Assembly: GCF_018736145.1 (NCBI RefSeq)
Contig: NZ_CP059997.1
Coordinates: 488,501-552,500, forward strand
Direction: 5' to 3'
Source: Amycolatopsis sp. CA-230715
Lineage (GTDB): Bacteria; Actinomycetota; Actinomycetes; Mycobacteriales; Pseudonocardiaceae
DNA length: 64,000 nucleotides
Part shown: one piece after another, positions 40,099-48,713 of the stretch
How positions within the stretch are numbered: the stretch's first letter is position 1
Layout: each line of letters opens with the position of its first letter
Program-made: the position numbers and the translations under genes
The notes under the pieces: model-generated
What the model was told of the DNA's origin: nothing
Databases searched by the model: none
The model's input: the letters and a program-made list of their open reading frames with translations, nothing else

Positions 40099-40667
40099 GT
40101 CAGGTGCAGCACCCCGCTGTCGTACGCGGTGGTGCCGGTGAGCGCGAACCGCTGTGGGGAGAACCCGCCGGAGAACAACGGGATCCCGGCCCCGGCGACC
40201 ACCGGGTGGAGCTTGAGCACGATCTCGTCGATCTCCTCGCGCAGCGACTGGGCGAGCCCGGCGCCGCCGCACAACCAGATCCCGAGCCCGTCTTCCCGCT
40301 TCAGCTCGCGGACCTTCTCCACGGGATCGCCCGCCACCAGTTCGACCGCCGGATCCTCGGTGGCGGTCATGGTCGTCGAGAACACGTAGTGCCGCAGGTG
40401 CGGGTACGCGTCGGCGATCCCTTCGGCGAGCCCGATCTCGTACGAACCGCGTCCTTCCAGGACGGTGTCGAAGATCTTGTTCGGGCCGCCGATGCCCACT
40501 GCCTCGCGGGCGAAACCCGGCACGATGTCCGGGTAGTCGCGGAAGAGCCCCTGCATGTGGTCGCCCTCGGCGACGAAGAAGCCGTCGGGGCCCGCCGGGT
40601 TGCCACCGCCGGGCGCGGCGATGATCCCGTCCAGGGTGGCCGCCACCAGATAGGTCAGCTTTCGCAT
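40083..40667 (-). CDS. Dihydrofolate reductase-like (RibD C-terminal domain) protein
   Basis: The 194-residue product fits the RibD_C/DHFR-like family of small NADPH-binding reductases: MRKLTYLVAATLDGIIAAPGG at the start (split), NKIFDTVLEG, and IWLCGGAGLAQSLREEIDEI, the conserved nucleotide-binding G-G-x-G-L helix. ATG 40667 follows GGAGG. These proteins are frequent in actinobacteria and their substrates are mostly unknown. It is divergent from a TetR gene, with a double operator between them, so it is the likely target. Confidence 0.87.
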   Translation of the reverse strand: MRKLTYLVAATLDGIIAAPGGGNPAGPDGFFVAEGDHMQGLFRDYPDIVPGFAREAVGIGGPNKIFDTVLEGRGSYEIGLAEGIADAYPHLRHYVFSTTMTATEDPAVELVAGDPVEKVRELKREDGLGIWLCGGAGLAQSLREEIDEIVLKLHPVVAGAGIPLFSGGFSPQRFALTGTTAYDSGVLHLTYART

Positions 40668-40694
40668 GGGGTCCTCCTCGTGTCTCGCTGAACA

Positions 40695-40722
40695 ACTACA
40701 GTTGTAGTACTATGTCCGTAGT
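40695..40722. promoter_or_regulatory. Two abutting 14-bp operator sites
   Basis: ACTACAGTTGTAGT (40695-40708, arms ACTACA/TGTAGT) is directly followed by the related ACTATGTCCGTAGT (40709-40722). They lie between the divergent DHFR-like gene and the TetR gene. Tandem 14-bp sites suit cooperative binding of two TetR dimers. Confidence 0.6.
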
Positions 40723-40754
40723 GGTTGCAAGTCCTTTTTCCGGAGGGAGTCGGC

Positions 40755-41330
40755 ATGCGGGGGAATCCGGCGCGGCGCAAGGCGCTCATCGACGCGGCCA
40801 TCGAAGTGCTCGCCCGCGAAGGCGCGCGCGGGCTGACCTTCCGCGCCGTCGACACCGAAGCGGGCGTCCCCCCTGGCACCGCGTCGAACTACTTCCCCAG
40901 CAGGGACGATCTGTTCGACCAGATCGGCGGGCACATCCACGAACGCCTCACGCCCGAGCCGTCCGGTCTCGCCGAGACGATGCGGGCACGGCCGAGCCGC
41001 GAACTCGTCGCGGTCCTGCTGCACCAGCTCGTCGAACGCCTCAGCGCCGATCCGCGCGGTTACCTGGCGCTGGTCGAACTGCGCCTCGAAGCGACGAGGC
41101 GGCCGAAGCTCCGCGCGGTGCTCACCGACCTGATCGGCGCGAACATCGACGAAAACGTGCGCTTCCACCTCGATTCGGGCCTGCCCGGCGACCGGATCAC
41201 CGTGGTGCTGCTGCAGTTCGCGATGAGCTGGCTGATGGTGGAACACCTGACGCTGCCCGGACTCTTCGAGCGGATGCCCGCCGAAGACCTCGTCGCGGCC
41301 ATGGTCGAAAGGCTCGTGCCGGAAGCCTGA
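40755..41330 (+). CDS. TetR-family transcriptional regulator
   Basis: The 191-residue product starts at ATG 40755 behind GGAGGGAG. The HTH is LTFRAVDTEAGVPPGTASNYF followed by PSRDDLFDQIGGHIHERL, in two stretches. A helical C-terminal domain contains RGYLALVELRLEATRRPKLRA, again in two stretches. A longer frame starting at 40725 would read through the operator and is rejected. It probably represses itself and the divergent DHFR-like gene via the double 14-bp site. Confidence 0.9.
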   Translation: MRGNPARRKALIDAAIEVLAREGARGLTFRAVDTEAGVPPGTASNYFPSRDDLFDQIGGHIHERLTPEPSGLAETMRARPSRELVAVLLHQLVERLSADPRGYLALVELRLEATRRPKLRAVLTDLIGANIDENVRFHLDSGLPGDRITVVLLQFAMSWLMVEHLTLPGLFERMPAEDLVAAMVERLVPEA

Positions 41331-41342
41331 CGGCTCCGGCGG

Positions 41343-42098
41343 CTAGAGCTGGACGGAGCGGTGCAGCGAGCCGACTTCGGCCCGCGTCAGCGCGCGCAGC
41401 GAGCCGGGTTTCCCGTTGCCGAGCTGGACGTCGCCGATCGCGGTCCGCACGAGCTTGCGCACCGGGTGCCCGACCTCGTCGAGCAGCCTGCGCACGATGT
41501 GCTTGCGGCCCTCGTGCAGCACGATCTCCACGAGTGTGCGCCCGGCCTGCATGTCCTTGACGCGGAACGCGTCCGCCTTGACCGGCCCGTCCTCCAGCTC
41601 GACCCCGGCCTTGAGCGTCTTGCCGAGCCCGCGGGGCACGAGCCCGTCGACCTCGGCGAGGTAGGTCTTGAGCACGTGGTACGACGGGTGCATCAGCCGG
41701 TGCGCGAGATCGCCGTCGTTGGTGAGCAGCAGCAGGCCCTCGGTGTCGGCGTCGAGCCTGCCGACGTGGAACAGCCGCTCGTCGCGCTGCCGGATGTAGT
41801 CGCCGACGCACGGGCGGCCCTGGTCGTCCTCCATCGTGCTGTGCACGCCGCGGGGCTTGTTCAACGCCAGGTACACCAGCGTTTCGTCGAGCACGACCCG
41901 GGTCCCGTCGACGTGGATGACCGCGCTCGCCGGATCCACCCTGGTGCCCAGTTCGCGCACCGTCTTCCCGTCCACGGTGACCCTGCCCTGCGCGATCAGG
42001 TCCTCGGCGGCACGACGCGAAGCCACTCCCGCCTTGGAAAGCACCTTCTGCAGGCGCACGCCTTCGGGGCCGTCGGTACGAGCGCGGTCAGATGTCAT
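41343..42098 (-). CDS. rluB: 23S rRNA pseudouridine synthase, RluB/RsuA family
   Basis: The 251-residue product has an N-terminal S4 domain (VRLQKVLSKAGVASRRAAE, then GRVTVDGKTVREL). The RsuA/RluB catalytic core shows GRLDADTEGLLLLTNDG with the catalytic Asp, LNKPRGV and the C-terminal EGRKHIVRRLLDEVGHPV. RluB modifies 23S U2605 (E. coli numbering); assignment between RluB and RsuA substrate is by synteny with scpB. ATG 42098 overlaps the scpB stop by 11 bp, ending the parA-scpAB operon. Confidence 0.93.
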   Translation of the reverse strand: MTSDRARTDGPEGVRLQKVLSKAGVASRRAAEDLIAQGRVTVDGKTVRELGTRVDPASAVIHVDGTRVVLDETLVYLALNKPRGVHSTMEDDQGRPCVGDYIRQRDERLFHVGRLDADTEGLLLLTNDGDLAHRLMHPSYHVLKTYLAEVDGLVPRGLGKTLKAGVELEDGPVKADAFRVKDMQAGRTLVEIVLHEGRKHIVRRLLDEVGHPVRKLVRTAIGDVQLGNGKPGSLRALTRAEVGSLHRSVQL

Positions 42099-42921
42099 CG
42101 ATCGAATCCACTTCCGGGAGCAGGGGCGCGATCGGGGGCAGGTCGTTGAGCGACGAGAGCCCAAGCCGTTCGAGGAACAGCTCGGTCGTCACGTACAGGG
42201 TGCCACCGGTCTCGGCGTCGGTCCCGGTCTCCTCGATCAGTCCCCTGGCGAGCAGGGTGCGGATGACGCCGTCGACGTTGACGCCGCGCACCGCGGCCAC
42301 CCTGGCGCGGGTGACCGGCTGACGGTAGGCGATCACCGCGAGGGTCTCCAACGCGGCCCTGGTCAGCTTCGAACGCTGGCCGTCGAGCAGGAGCTTTTCC
42401 ACGAACGGCGCGAAGGTGTCGCGGGTGAAGAACCGCCAGCCTTCGCCGACGCGGCGCAGGTCGATCCCGCTGTCGCGCTCGGTGAACCGGGTCGCCATCA
42501 GGCGCAGCGCCTCGGTCACCCTGGGCACCGGCTGGTCGAGCGCGTCGGCGAGGGACTCCTCGCTCGCGGGCGAGTCGACCACCAGCAGCAGCGCTTCGAG
42601 CGCGGCCTCGAGCATCCAGCTCTCGGTGAGGTCCGGCAGCGAGCTCGCGACCGCGACCAGCTCCGGGTCCTCGCCGTCCTCGGGTTCGCCGTTTTCCCCG
42701 CTGTCACCGCTTTCGGCCAGGTCCGGCCCTTCACCGTCCACTTCGGACTCAGTGTCCACTTCGGACCCGGAATCCTCGTGCCCGGCCTCGGTTCCGGCCG
42801 CCTCGGCCTCCGATGCTTCCGCATCGTTACTGTCCACTGTGTCCAGTGGGGCGCCGTCCGGTCGCGTGGTCTGGAGCGCGTCCAGGTCGACGACCGGCGC
42901 GGCCTCGTCGTCCGTGCTCAC
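42088..42921 (-). CDS. scpB: Condensin kleisin-associated protein ScpB
   Basis: ScpB forms the SMC-ScpAB complex that compacts and resolves the chromosome. The 277-residue product starts at GTG 42921, which overlaps the scpA stop (GTGA). It has a ~90-residue acidic, Ser/Asp/Glu-rich N-terminal extension before tandem winged helices: LEALLLVVDSPASEESLADAL, LRRVGEGWRFFTRD, LETLAVIAYRQPVTRARVAAV and VDGVIRTLLARGLI. The extension is unusual in length and probably disordered. Confidence 0.93.
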   Translation of the reverse strand: MSTDDEAAPVVDLDALQTTRPDGAPLDTVDSNDAEASEAEAAGTEAGHEDSGSEVDTESEVDGEGPDLAESGDSGENGEPEDGEDPELVAVASSLPDLTESWMLEAALEALLLVVDSPASEESLADALDQPVPRVTEALRLMATRFTERDSGIDLRRVGEGWRFFTRDTFAPFVEKLLLDGQRSKLTRAALETLAVIAYRQPVTRARVAAVRGVNVDGVIRTLLARGLIEETGTDAETGGTLYVTTELFLERLGLSSLNDLPPIAPLLPEVDSIDDI

Positions 42922-43862
42922 CCGTACTCCTCCTCTTCGACAACGGCCCGGTCGCGGTCGGCGTCGGCGGCCGCCTTCGCATCGTCCACCGAACCGCCCG
43001 TCCATCGCACGTGCAGTTCCTGCAGCGCCGCCTCCTGTTCGAAGTGGACGGACGACTCGCGGTACAGCTCCAGCAGCGCGAGGAACCTGGCCACCACTTC
43101 GAGTGTGTGCTCGCAGTCCGAAACCAGCTCGCCGAACGTCAGGTTGCCCGCCTCGGCGAGGCGCAGCCGCAGCACGGCCGCGTGCTCGCGGACCGAGACC
43201 TTGCCCGCGTGCAGGTGGTCGAGCGAAACCGTCGGCGGCGGCTTCGGCCGGAACACCGAAAGCGCGATCTCGGCGAACTTCTCCGGGGTGACGCCGAGCA
43301 TCACCTCCGGCAGCAGGCCGAGGAACTTCTCCTCCAGCGCCACCGACCGCGGGTAGCGGCGCAGCGCGCCCGCCTCCAGCTCCGCGAACAACGCGGCGAC
43401 CTGCTTGTACGCGCGGTACTGCAGCACGCGCGCGAACAACAGGTCCCTGGCCTCGAGCAACGCGAGGTCGTCCTCGTTCTCGACGTCGGCCGAGGGCAGC
43501 AGCCGCGCGGCCTTCAGGTCGAGCAGGGTCGCCGCGATGACGAGGAACTCGGTGGTCTCGTCGAGGTCCCACTCGGCGCCGAGCGCCCTGGTGTAGGCGA
43601 TGAAGTCGTCGGTGACCTGGTGCAGCGCGACCTCGGTGACGTCCAGCTCGTGCTGCGAGATCAGCTGCAGCAACAGGTCGAACGGGCCTTCGAAGTTGGC
43701 CAGCCGGACCTTGAACTTCGACGACGAGCCGTCGTCCGGCGCCGGATCCCCGTCCGCCGGTTCCCCGGCGGGCTCGGGATCGGCGGGTTCGGCGGCCGCG
43801 GTGTCCTCCCCGACCGACTCCGGCCGGGGATCGGGCTCCCCGGCCAGTTCGGTGGGGTCCAT
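42918..43862 (-). CDS. scpA: Condensin kleisin ScpA
   Basis: ScpA is the kleisin that bridges SMC heads. The 314-residue product has an acidic, Pro/Glu/Asp-rich N-terminus (to ~48), then KVRLANFEGPFDLLLQLIS and TDDFIAYTRALG, typical of the ScpA N-terminal domain. The middle helical region is followed by a C-terminal winged helix (LTFGELVSDCEHTLEVVARFLALLEL, split). ATG 43862 shares one base with the stop of the RHH-like gene (TGATG). Confidence 0.93.
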   Translation of the reverse strand: MDPTELAGEPDPRPESVGEDTAAAEPADPEPAGEPADGDPAPDDGSSSKFKVRLANFEGPFDLLLQLISQHELDVTEVALHQVTDDFIAYTRALGAEWDLDETTEFLVIAATLLDLKAARLLPSADVENEDDLALLEARDLLFARVLQYRAYKQVAALFAELEAGALRRYPRSVALEEKFLGLLPEVMLGVTPEKFAEIALSVFRPKPPPTVSLDHLHAGKVSVREHAAVLRLRLAEAGNLTFGELVSDCEHTLEVVARFLALLELYRESSVHFEQEAALQELHVRWTGGSVDDAKAAADADRDRAVVEEEEYG

Positions 43863-44287
43863 CAGTTGCGCTCGGCCTGTTCCGTGCCGAGGCCGCCGAC
43901 GTCGCCGACCCCGCCGTCACGGAGCCGTTTCACCAGCACCGACTCCTCGCCGTGCTGGTCGAAGTCCGCCAGCAGCACCGCCACCGCCTCGCGCACCAGC
44001 CTGCCCCGGTCGACGACGAGGTCGTGCGAACCGCGCAACGCCAGCCTGGCGTGCTCCATCGCGAGCAGCTCGTCACCGGAGACGTACACGGTGATCTTCG
44101 CGTCGTGCTTCTGCCGTCCGGAGCCGCGCCGCGCCGCGCCGTTGTCCGGGAGCGAGCTCTTGCGGGCGCTCGGCGCCTGCCTCGGCTGCTCGCGTGGTTC
44201 CGGCGCGGGTTCGGTGTCGAACGCGGGGCTGCTGCCCGTCAGGCGAAAGAGTTCCGAAGCCCCTGGAAGGGAGGCCCGCCTGCTCAC
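43862..44287 (-). CDS. Ribbon-helix-helix-like protein of the parA-scpAB operon
   Basis: The 141-residue product starts at GTG 44287, overlapping the parA stop (GTGA). Residues 1-60 are disordered and basic. Residues 64-109 fit a ribbon-helix-helix unit: strand KITVYVS, helix GDELLAMEHARLALRG, turn at VVDR, helix GRLVREAVAVLLADFD. RHH proteins bind DNA as dimers and serve as centromere-binding partners of ParA-type ATPases in plasmids (ParG, for example). The assignment is by eye, without a database search. No ParB is encoded next to this parA, so this protein is a candidate DNA-binding partner. Confidence 0.6.
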   Translation of the reverse strand: MSRRASLPGASELFRLTGSSPAFDTEPAPEPREQPRQAPSARKSSLPDNGAARRGSGRQKHDAKITVYVSGDELLAMEHARLALRGSHDLVVDRGRLVREAVAVLLADFDQHGEESVLVKRLRDGGVGDVGGLGTEQAERN

Positions 44288-45258
44288 CTGGCGATCACCT
44301 CGCGGGCCAGCGCGCGGTACGCCGCCGCGCCGGCCGACTTCGGAGCCCACCGGGTGATCGGCTCGCCGGCCACCGTGGTCTCCGGGAATCGCACGGTGCG
44401 GTTGATGACCGTGTCGAACACGGTCTCCCCGAATGCCTCCACCACGCGCGCCATGACCTCCTTCGAATGCAGGGTTCTCGGGTCGAACATGGTCGCGAGA
44501 ATCCCCGTTATGTCCAGCTTGGGGTTGAGGCGCTCACGCACCTTCTCGATGGTGTCGATCAGGAGCGCGACGCCGCGCAGACTGAAGAACTCGCACTCAA
44601 GGGGGATGACCACGCCGTCCGCAGCGGTCAGTGCGTTCACCGTGAGCAACCCCAGCGAGGGCTGGCAGTCGACCAAAACATAGTCGTAGTCGTCCATCAC
44701 CGGACGAAGGACCCTCAGTAGCGTGTGTTCGCGGCCCACTTCGGCGACCAGCTGGACCTCGGCCGCGGACAGGTCGATGTTGCTCGGCAGCAGGTCGACG
44801 TTCTCCACGCGGGTGCTCCGGAGCACGTCGGTGATGCTCACCGAGCGCTCCATGATCACGTTGTAGACCGTGTGGTCCAGCTCGTGCGGCTGGATGCCGA
44901 GCCCGACGGACAGCGCGCCCTGCGGGTCGAAGTCGACGAGCAGCACGCGCCGCCCGTACTCGGCGAGCGCGGCGCCGAGGTTGATCGTGGAGGTGGTCTT
45001 GCCGACCCCGCCCTTCTGGTTGCACATCGCCAGCACGGTCGCCGGGCCGTGCCGGTCGAGCATGGGCGGTTCCGGGATCGCCCGCCACGGGCGGCCCGTC
45101 GGACCGAGCTTCTTCTCCTTCGCCTTGGCGTCCAGAACTTCCGTCACGTCTTCGTCGGCATTCCTGTCTTCGGTGGCAATCTTCGCCGTGCTCAGGCTTG
45201 CGGCCGCGGAACCCGCTTGCGCGGCCGACCTGGCTGCGTTGACCTCAGGTGTCGACAT
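44284..45258 (-). CDS. parA: ParA-family ATPase (orphan, next to scpAB)
   Basis: The 324-residue product has a ~75-residue Ala/Glu-rich N-terminal extension, then a deviant Walker A CNQKGGVGKTTSTINLGAAL. Next come LVDFDPQGALSVGLG, VLVDCQPSLGLLTVNAL (Walker B) and VIPLECEFFSLRGV, the ParA signature. It should act as a DNA-dependent dynamic ATPase in segregation or positioning. ATG 45258 follows GAGGAG (10-nt spacing), with TAGGCT at 45293-45298 (minus strand) as a likely -10. It is first in a five-gene overlapping operon with the RHH-like gene, scpA, scpB and rluB. It is not the chromosomal oriC parAB pair by context. Confidence 0.92.
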   Translation of the reverse strand: MSTPEVNAARSAAQAGSAAASLSTAKIATEDRNADEDVTEVLDAKAKEKKLGPTGRPWRAIPEPPMLDRHGPATVLAMCNQKGGVGKTTSTINLGAALAEYGRRVLLVDFDPQGALSVGLGIQPHELDHTVYNVIMERSVSITDVLRSTRVENVDLLPSNIDLSAAEVQLVAEVGREHTLLRVLRPVMDDYDYVLVDCQPSLGLLTVNALTAADGVVIPLECEFFSLRGVALLIDTIEKVRERLNPKLDITGILATMFDPRTLHSKEVMARVVEAFGETVFDTVINRTVRFPETTVAGEPITRWAPKSAGAAAYRALAREVIAR

Positions 45259-45355
45259 GGCGAGAAAGCTCCTCGTTCGGCGGGTCTCCGGCAGCCTATT
45301 CGCGCTCGGGTGCCCCACCAAAGCGGCTCGCCGAACACAGGCAGGTCCTCCTGCG

Positions 45356-46285
45356 CTAATCGAACGCGCGGGGGTGCGCGGTCGCATAAACCTCACGCAG
45401 CGTGTTCACCGTGACGAGCGTGTACACCTGCGTCGTGGTCACCGAAGCGTGTCCCAGCAGCTCTTGCACGACGCGGACGTCGGCGCCGCCTTCCAGCAGG
45501 TGGGTCGCGAACGAGTGACGCAGCGTGTGCGGCGACACGCTCGCCGAGATCCCGGCGCGTTCCGCGTTGGTCTTGAGCACCTGCCACGCGCTCTGCCGGG
45601 ACAACCGGCTCCCCCGCGCGTTCAGGAAGACCGCCGGGCTCCCGCGCCCCCGCCGGGCCAGCGCCGGCCTCGCCCGCACGAGATAGGCGTCCACGGCTTC
45701 GACGGCGGGCCGCCCGATCGGGACCAGGCGCTGCTTGCCGCCCTTGCCGTCGAGCAGCACGGTCCGCTCGTCCGCGTCGATGTCGTCGAGGTCGAGGCCG
45801 ACCGCCTCGGAGATCCGGGCGCCGCTGGAGTACAGCAGTTCCAGCAGCGCCCTGTCCCGCAGCGCGCGGTCGCCGTCCGGCGGCGGCATGTCGAGCAGGC
45901 GCAGCACATCGGCGACGGGCAGGGCCTTCGGCAGCCGCTTCGCCGCGGCGGGCGGGCGGACCTCGCGGGCCGGATCGTCCTCGGTGATGCCGTCGACGTG
46001 CGCGAACCGGTGCAGGCCCCGCACCGCGACGAGCGCCCGCGCGGCCGAGGACACCGCGAGCGGGCGGTGCTCGCCGTCGCCTTCCCGCAGCGCCGCGCCG
46101 AACGCGGTGATGTCGCGCTCGGTGACCCGGGAGAAGTCGGTGACGCCCGATCCCGCCAGGTGCTCGGCGTAGCGCCGCAGGTCACGCCGGTAGCCGTCCA
46201 GGGTGTTGCGCGCGGTGCCGCGTTCGACCGTGAGGTGGTCGAGATAGGCGGCGACCACCGCGCTCACTTCGACACCGTCCGCCAC
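45356..46285 (-). CDS. xerD: Tyrosine recombinase XerD
   Basis: XerD resolves chromosome dimers at dif with XerC and FtsK. The 309-residue product has the N-terminal SAM-like core-binding domain (VVAAYLDHLTVERGTARNTL) and the catalytic set: Arg157 (SGARISE), Lys in DGKGGKQR (181-184), His253-x-x-Arg256 (HTLRHSF), His279 (LGHAS) and Tyr288 (TQVYT). GTG 46285 lies 6 nt past TAGAGT, predicting a leaderless mRNA. It lies between the NUDIX gene and the parA operon as in mycobacteria. Confidence 0.95.
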   Translation of the reverse strand: MADGVEVSAVVAAYLDHLTVERGTARNTLDGYRRDLRRYAEHLAGSGVTDFSRVTERDITAFGAALREGDGEHRPLAVSSAARALVAVRGLHRFAHVDGITEDDPAREVRPPAAAKRLPKALPVADVLRLLDMPPPDGDRALRDRALLELLYSSGARISEAVGLDLDDIDADERTVLLDGKGGKQRLVPIGRPAVEAVDAYLVRARPALARRGRGSPAVFLNARGSRLSRQSAWQVLKTNAERAGISASVSPHTLRHSFATHLLEGGADVRVVQELLGHASVTTTQVYTLVTVNTLREVYATAHPRAFD

Positions 46286-46291
46286 GCCGAC

Positions 46292-46297
46292 ACTCTA
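46292..46297 (-). promoter_or_regulatory. -10 element of leaderless xerD
   Basis: Minus-strand TAGAGT, spacer GTCGGC (6 nt), GTG 46285. It provides xerD with a promoter separate from the upstream pyrG-NUDIX pair. Confidence 0.55.
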
Positions 46298-46342
46298 GGG
46301 TGACCGGCGCCGTCCCGACAGCTCCTGTGCCGTGCGGTGCGC

Positions 46343-47011
46343 TCAGCGGCCGGTCCGCCGGGCGAACGCGCTGGGCCGATCGCGCCACGGCGCGTCCGCC
46401 GGGCGGAGCTGGCCGGCACCGGACAACGCCGCGTGCGCGGCCAGCACGCCGCCGACGGTGGCGCCGTTGACGAGCTCGCCCGCCAGTGCCATCCGCACCG
46501 CCTCGGCGAGCGGCACCATGCGCACCACCAGATCCGCTTCCTCCTCGCCAAGCACCTCCCTGTCCACATCGGACAGTTCGCGCGCGAGGTACACGCGCAC
46601 CACCTCGTCGGTGAACCCCGGCGACGCGGCCACGTCGACAAGGGTGTCCCAGCGCTTCGCGCTCAGCCCGACCTCCTCGACGAGCTCGCGGCGCGCGGCG
46701 TCGACCGGATCCTCGCCGGTGTGGTCGATCAGCCCGGCGGGCAGCTCCCACAGGCGCCTGCCCACCGGGTGCCGGTACTGGTGGATCATCGTGAGCGCGC
46801 CGTCGTCGTCGAGCGCGGCGATCGCCACCGCACCAAGGTGTTCGACGACCTCGCGCCGGGCGGTCTCCCCGCCCGGCATCACGACCTCGTCCACCCTGAG
46901 CCCCACGACCCGTCCAATGTGGACGACCTCGCTGGAGGCCACGGTGAACTCGTGCGTCCCCGGTTCGCTGTGTCCCTGGAGCGATTCCTCCCTGCGGTCG
47001 TCACCGCTCAT
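46343..47011 (-). CDS. NUDIX hydrolase (ADP-ribose pyrophosphatase-like)
   Basis: The 222-residue product carries a NUDIX box spanning GLIDHTGEDPVDAARRELVE plus EVG, with one extra residue in the first gap as in the ADP-ribose pyrophosphatase branch, and ALTMIHQYRHPVGRRLWELP before it. It likely hydrolyses ADP-ribose or related nucleotides in the cytoplasm. ATG 47011 overlaps the pyrG stop (ATGA). Mycobacteria have the same pyrG-NUDIX-xerD order. Confidence 0.92.
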   Translation of the reverse strand: MSGDDRREESLQGHSEPGTHEFTVASSEVVHIGRVVGLRVDEVVMPGGETARREVVEHLGAVAIAALDDDGALTMIHQYRHPVGRRLWELPAGLIDHTGEDPVDAARRELVEEVGLSAKRWDTLVDVAASPGFTDEVVRVYLARELSDVDREVLGEEEADLVVRMVPLAEAVRMALAGELVNGATVGGVLAAHAALSGAGQLRPADAPWRDRPSAFARRTGR

Positions 47012-48705
47012 CGCGCGACCACGGGGGTTTCGGGCAGTTCGACCGGGAGCCGGTCCGCGGTGCGGTACTTCACCACGGCGCCGACGAACGCGCTGAACAA
47101 CGGGTGCGGGCGCGTCGGGCGGCTCTTCAGCTCGGGATGCGCCTGCGTGCCGACGAAGAACGGGTGGACGTCGGCGGGCAGCTCGACGAACTCGACGAGC
47201 CGGTCGTCCGGTGAGGTACCGGAGAACACCAGGCCCGCCTGGGAAAGCTGCTCGCGGTAGGCGTTGTTCACCTCGTAGCGGTGGCGGTGCCGCTCGGACA
47301 CCTCCGTCTCGCCGTAGGCCGCCGCCACCTGCGAACCCGCGCGCAGCTTGGCCGGGTACGCGCCGAGCCGCATCGTGCCGCCCATGTCCCGCTCCCCCGC
47401 GACGACGTCGCGCTGGTCGGCCATGGTGGAGATCACCGGGTGCTTGCTGGTCTCGTCGAACTCCGCCGAACCCGCGTCGTCGACACCGGCGAGGTTGCGC
47501 GCGGCCTCGATCACCATGCACTGCAGGCCGAGACACAGCCCCAGCACCGGGATCCCGCGCGTGCGGGCGTAGGTGATGGCGCCGATCTTGCCCTCGATCC
47601 CGCGCACGCCGAAGCCGCCCGGCACCAGCACACCGTCCACACCGGACAGTGCGGCGGCCGCGCCGGCCGGGGTGGTGGCCTCGTCGGAGGCGACCCAGAC
47701 GATCTCGACCTTGGCGCGGTGGGCGAACCCGCCCGCGCGCAGCGCTTCGGTGACCGAAAGGTAGGCGTCCGGCAGGTCGATGTACTTGCCGACGAGCGCC
47801 ACCCGCACGGTCTCCGCCGGGTTGTGCACGCGCTCGAGCAGATCGCCCCACACCGTCCAGTCGACGTCGCGGAACGGCAGGCCGAGCCTGCGCACCACGT
47901 AGGCGTCGAGCGCTTCGCGGTGCAGCACCTTCGGGATGTCGTAAATGGACGGTGCGTCCGGGCAGGCGATGACCGCCTCGGTGTCCACATCGCACATCAG
48001 CCCGATCTTGCGCTTGAGATCGTCGGGCAGATCGCGGTCCGCGCGGCACACCAGCGCGTCGGGCTGGATGCCGATGTTGCGCAGCGCGGCGACCGAGTGC
48101 TGCGTCGGCTTCGTCTTGAGCTCGCCCGACGGCGCCAGGTACGGCACCAGCGAGACGTGCAGGAAGAAGCAGTTGTCGCGGCCGACGTCGTGGCGGACCT
48201 GACGGCAGGCCTCCAGGAACGGCAGCGATTCGATGTCGCCGACCGTCCCCCCGACTTCGGTGATCACGACGTCGGGATGCGGCTCGTCACCGCTTTCCGC
48301 GACGGCCATGATCCGCGACTTGATCTCGTCGGTGATGTGCGGGATCACCTGCACCGTGTCGCCGAGGTACTCACCACGGCGTTCTTTCGCGATCACCTCG
48401 GAGTAGACCTGACCGGTGGTCACGTTGGCCGATCCGGTGAGGTTGCGGTCGAGGAACCGTTCGTAGTGGCCGATGTCCAGATCGGTCTCGGCGCCGTCGT
48501 CGGTGACGAACACCTCGCCGTGCTGGAACGGGTTCATCGTGCCTGGATCGACATTGAGGTAGGGATCCAGCTTCTGCATCGTGACCCTGAGTCCACGAGC
48601 GGTGAGAAGCTGGCCCAGGCTGGAGGCGGTGAGCCCCTTACCCAGAGAGGAGGCGACGCCTCCGGTGACAAAGACGTACTTGGCTGTCCGCGGCTGAAGT
48701 CCCAC
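47008..48705 (-). CDS. pyrG: CTP synthase
   Basis: PyrG converts UTP to CTP with ATP and glutamine. The 565-residue product has the synthetase domain starting TAKYVFVTGGVASSLGKGL, with GTMNPFQHGEVFVTDDG and GGTVGDIES. The class I glutamine amidotransferase follows, with catalytic Cys in GLCLGLQCMVIEAARN and a C-terminal HPE (AQAHPELKSRP). GTG 48705 lies 8 nt beyond a TAAGGT -10 and GGTGGAAG could serve as ribosome-binding site. It is divergent from aroA and overlaps the NUDIX gene. Confidence 0.97.
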   Translation of the reverse strand: MGLQPRTAKYVFVTGGVASSLGKGLTASSLGQLLTARGLRVTMQKLDPYLNVDPGTMNPFQHGEVFVTDDGAETDLDIGHYERFLDRNLTGSANVTTGQVYSEVIAKERRGEYLGDTVQVIPHITDEIKSRIMAVAESGDEPHPDVVITEVGGTVGDIESLPFLEACRQVRHDVGRDNCFFLHVSLVPYLAPSGELKTKPTQHSVAALRNIGIQPDALVCRADRDLPDDLKRKIGLMCDVDTEAVIACPDAPSIYDIPKVLHREALDAYVVRRLGLPFRDVDWTVWGDLLERVHNPAETVRVALVGKYIDLPDAYLSVTEALRAGGFAHRAKVEIVWVASDEATTPAGAAAALSGVDGVLVPGGFGVRGIEGKIGAITYARTRGIPVLGLCLGLQCMVIEAARNLAGVDDAGSAEFDETSKHPVISTMADQRDVVAGERDMGGTMRLGAYPAKLRAGSQVAAAYGETEVSERHRHRYEVNNAYREQLSQAGLVFSGTSPDDRLVEFVELPADVHPFFVGTQAHPELKSRPTRPHPLFSAFVGAVVKYRTADRLPVELPETPVVAR

Positions 48706-48713
48706 GGGCTTCC

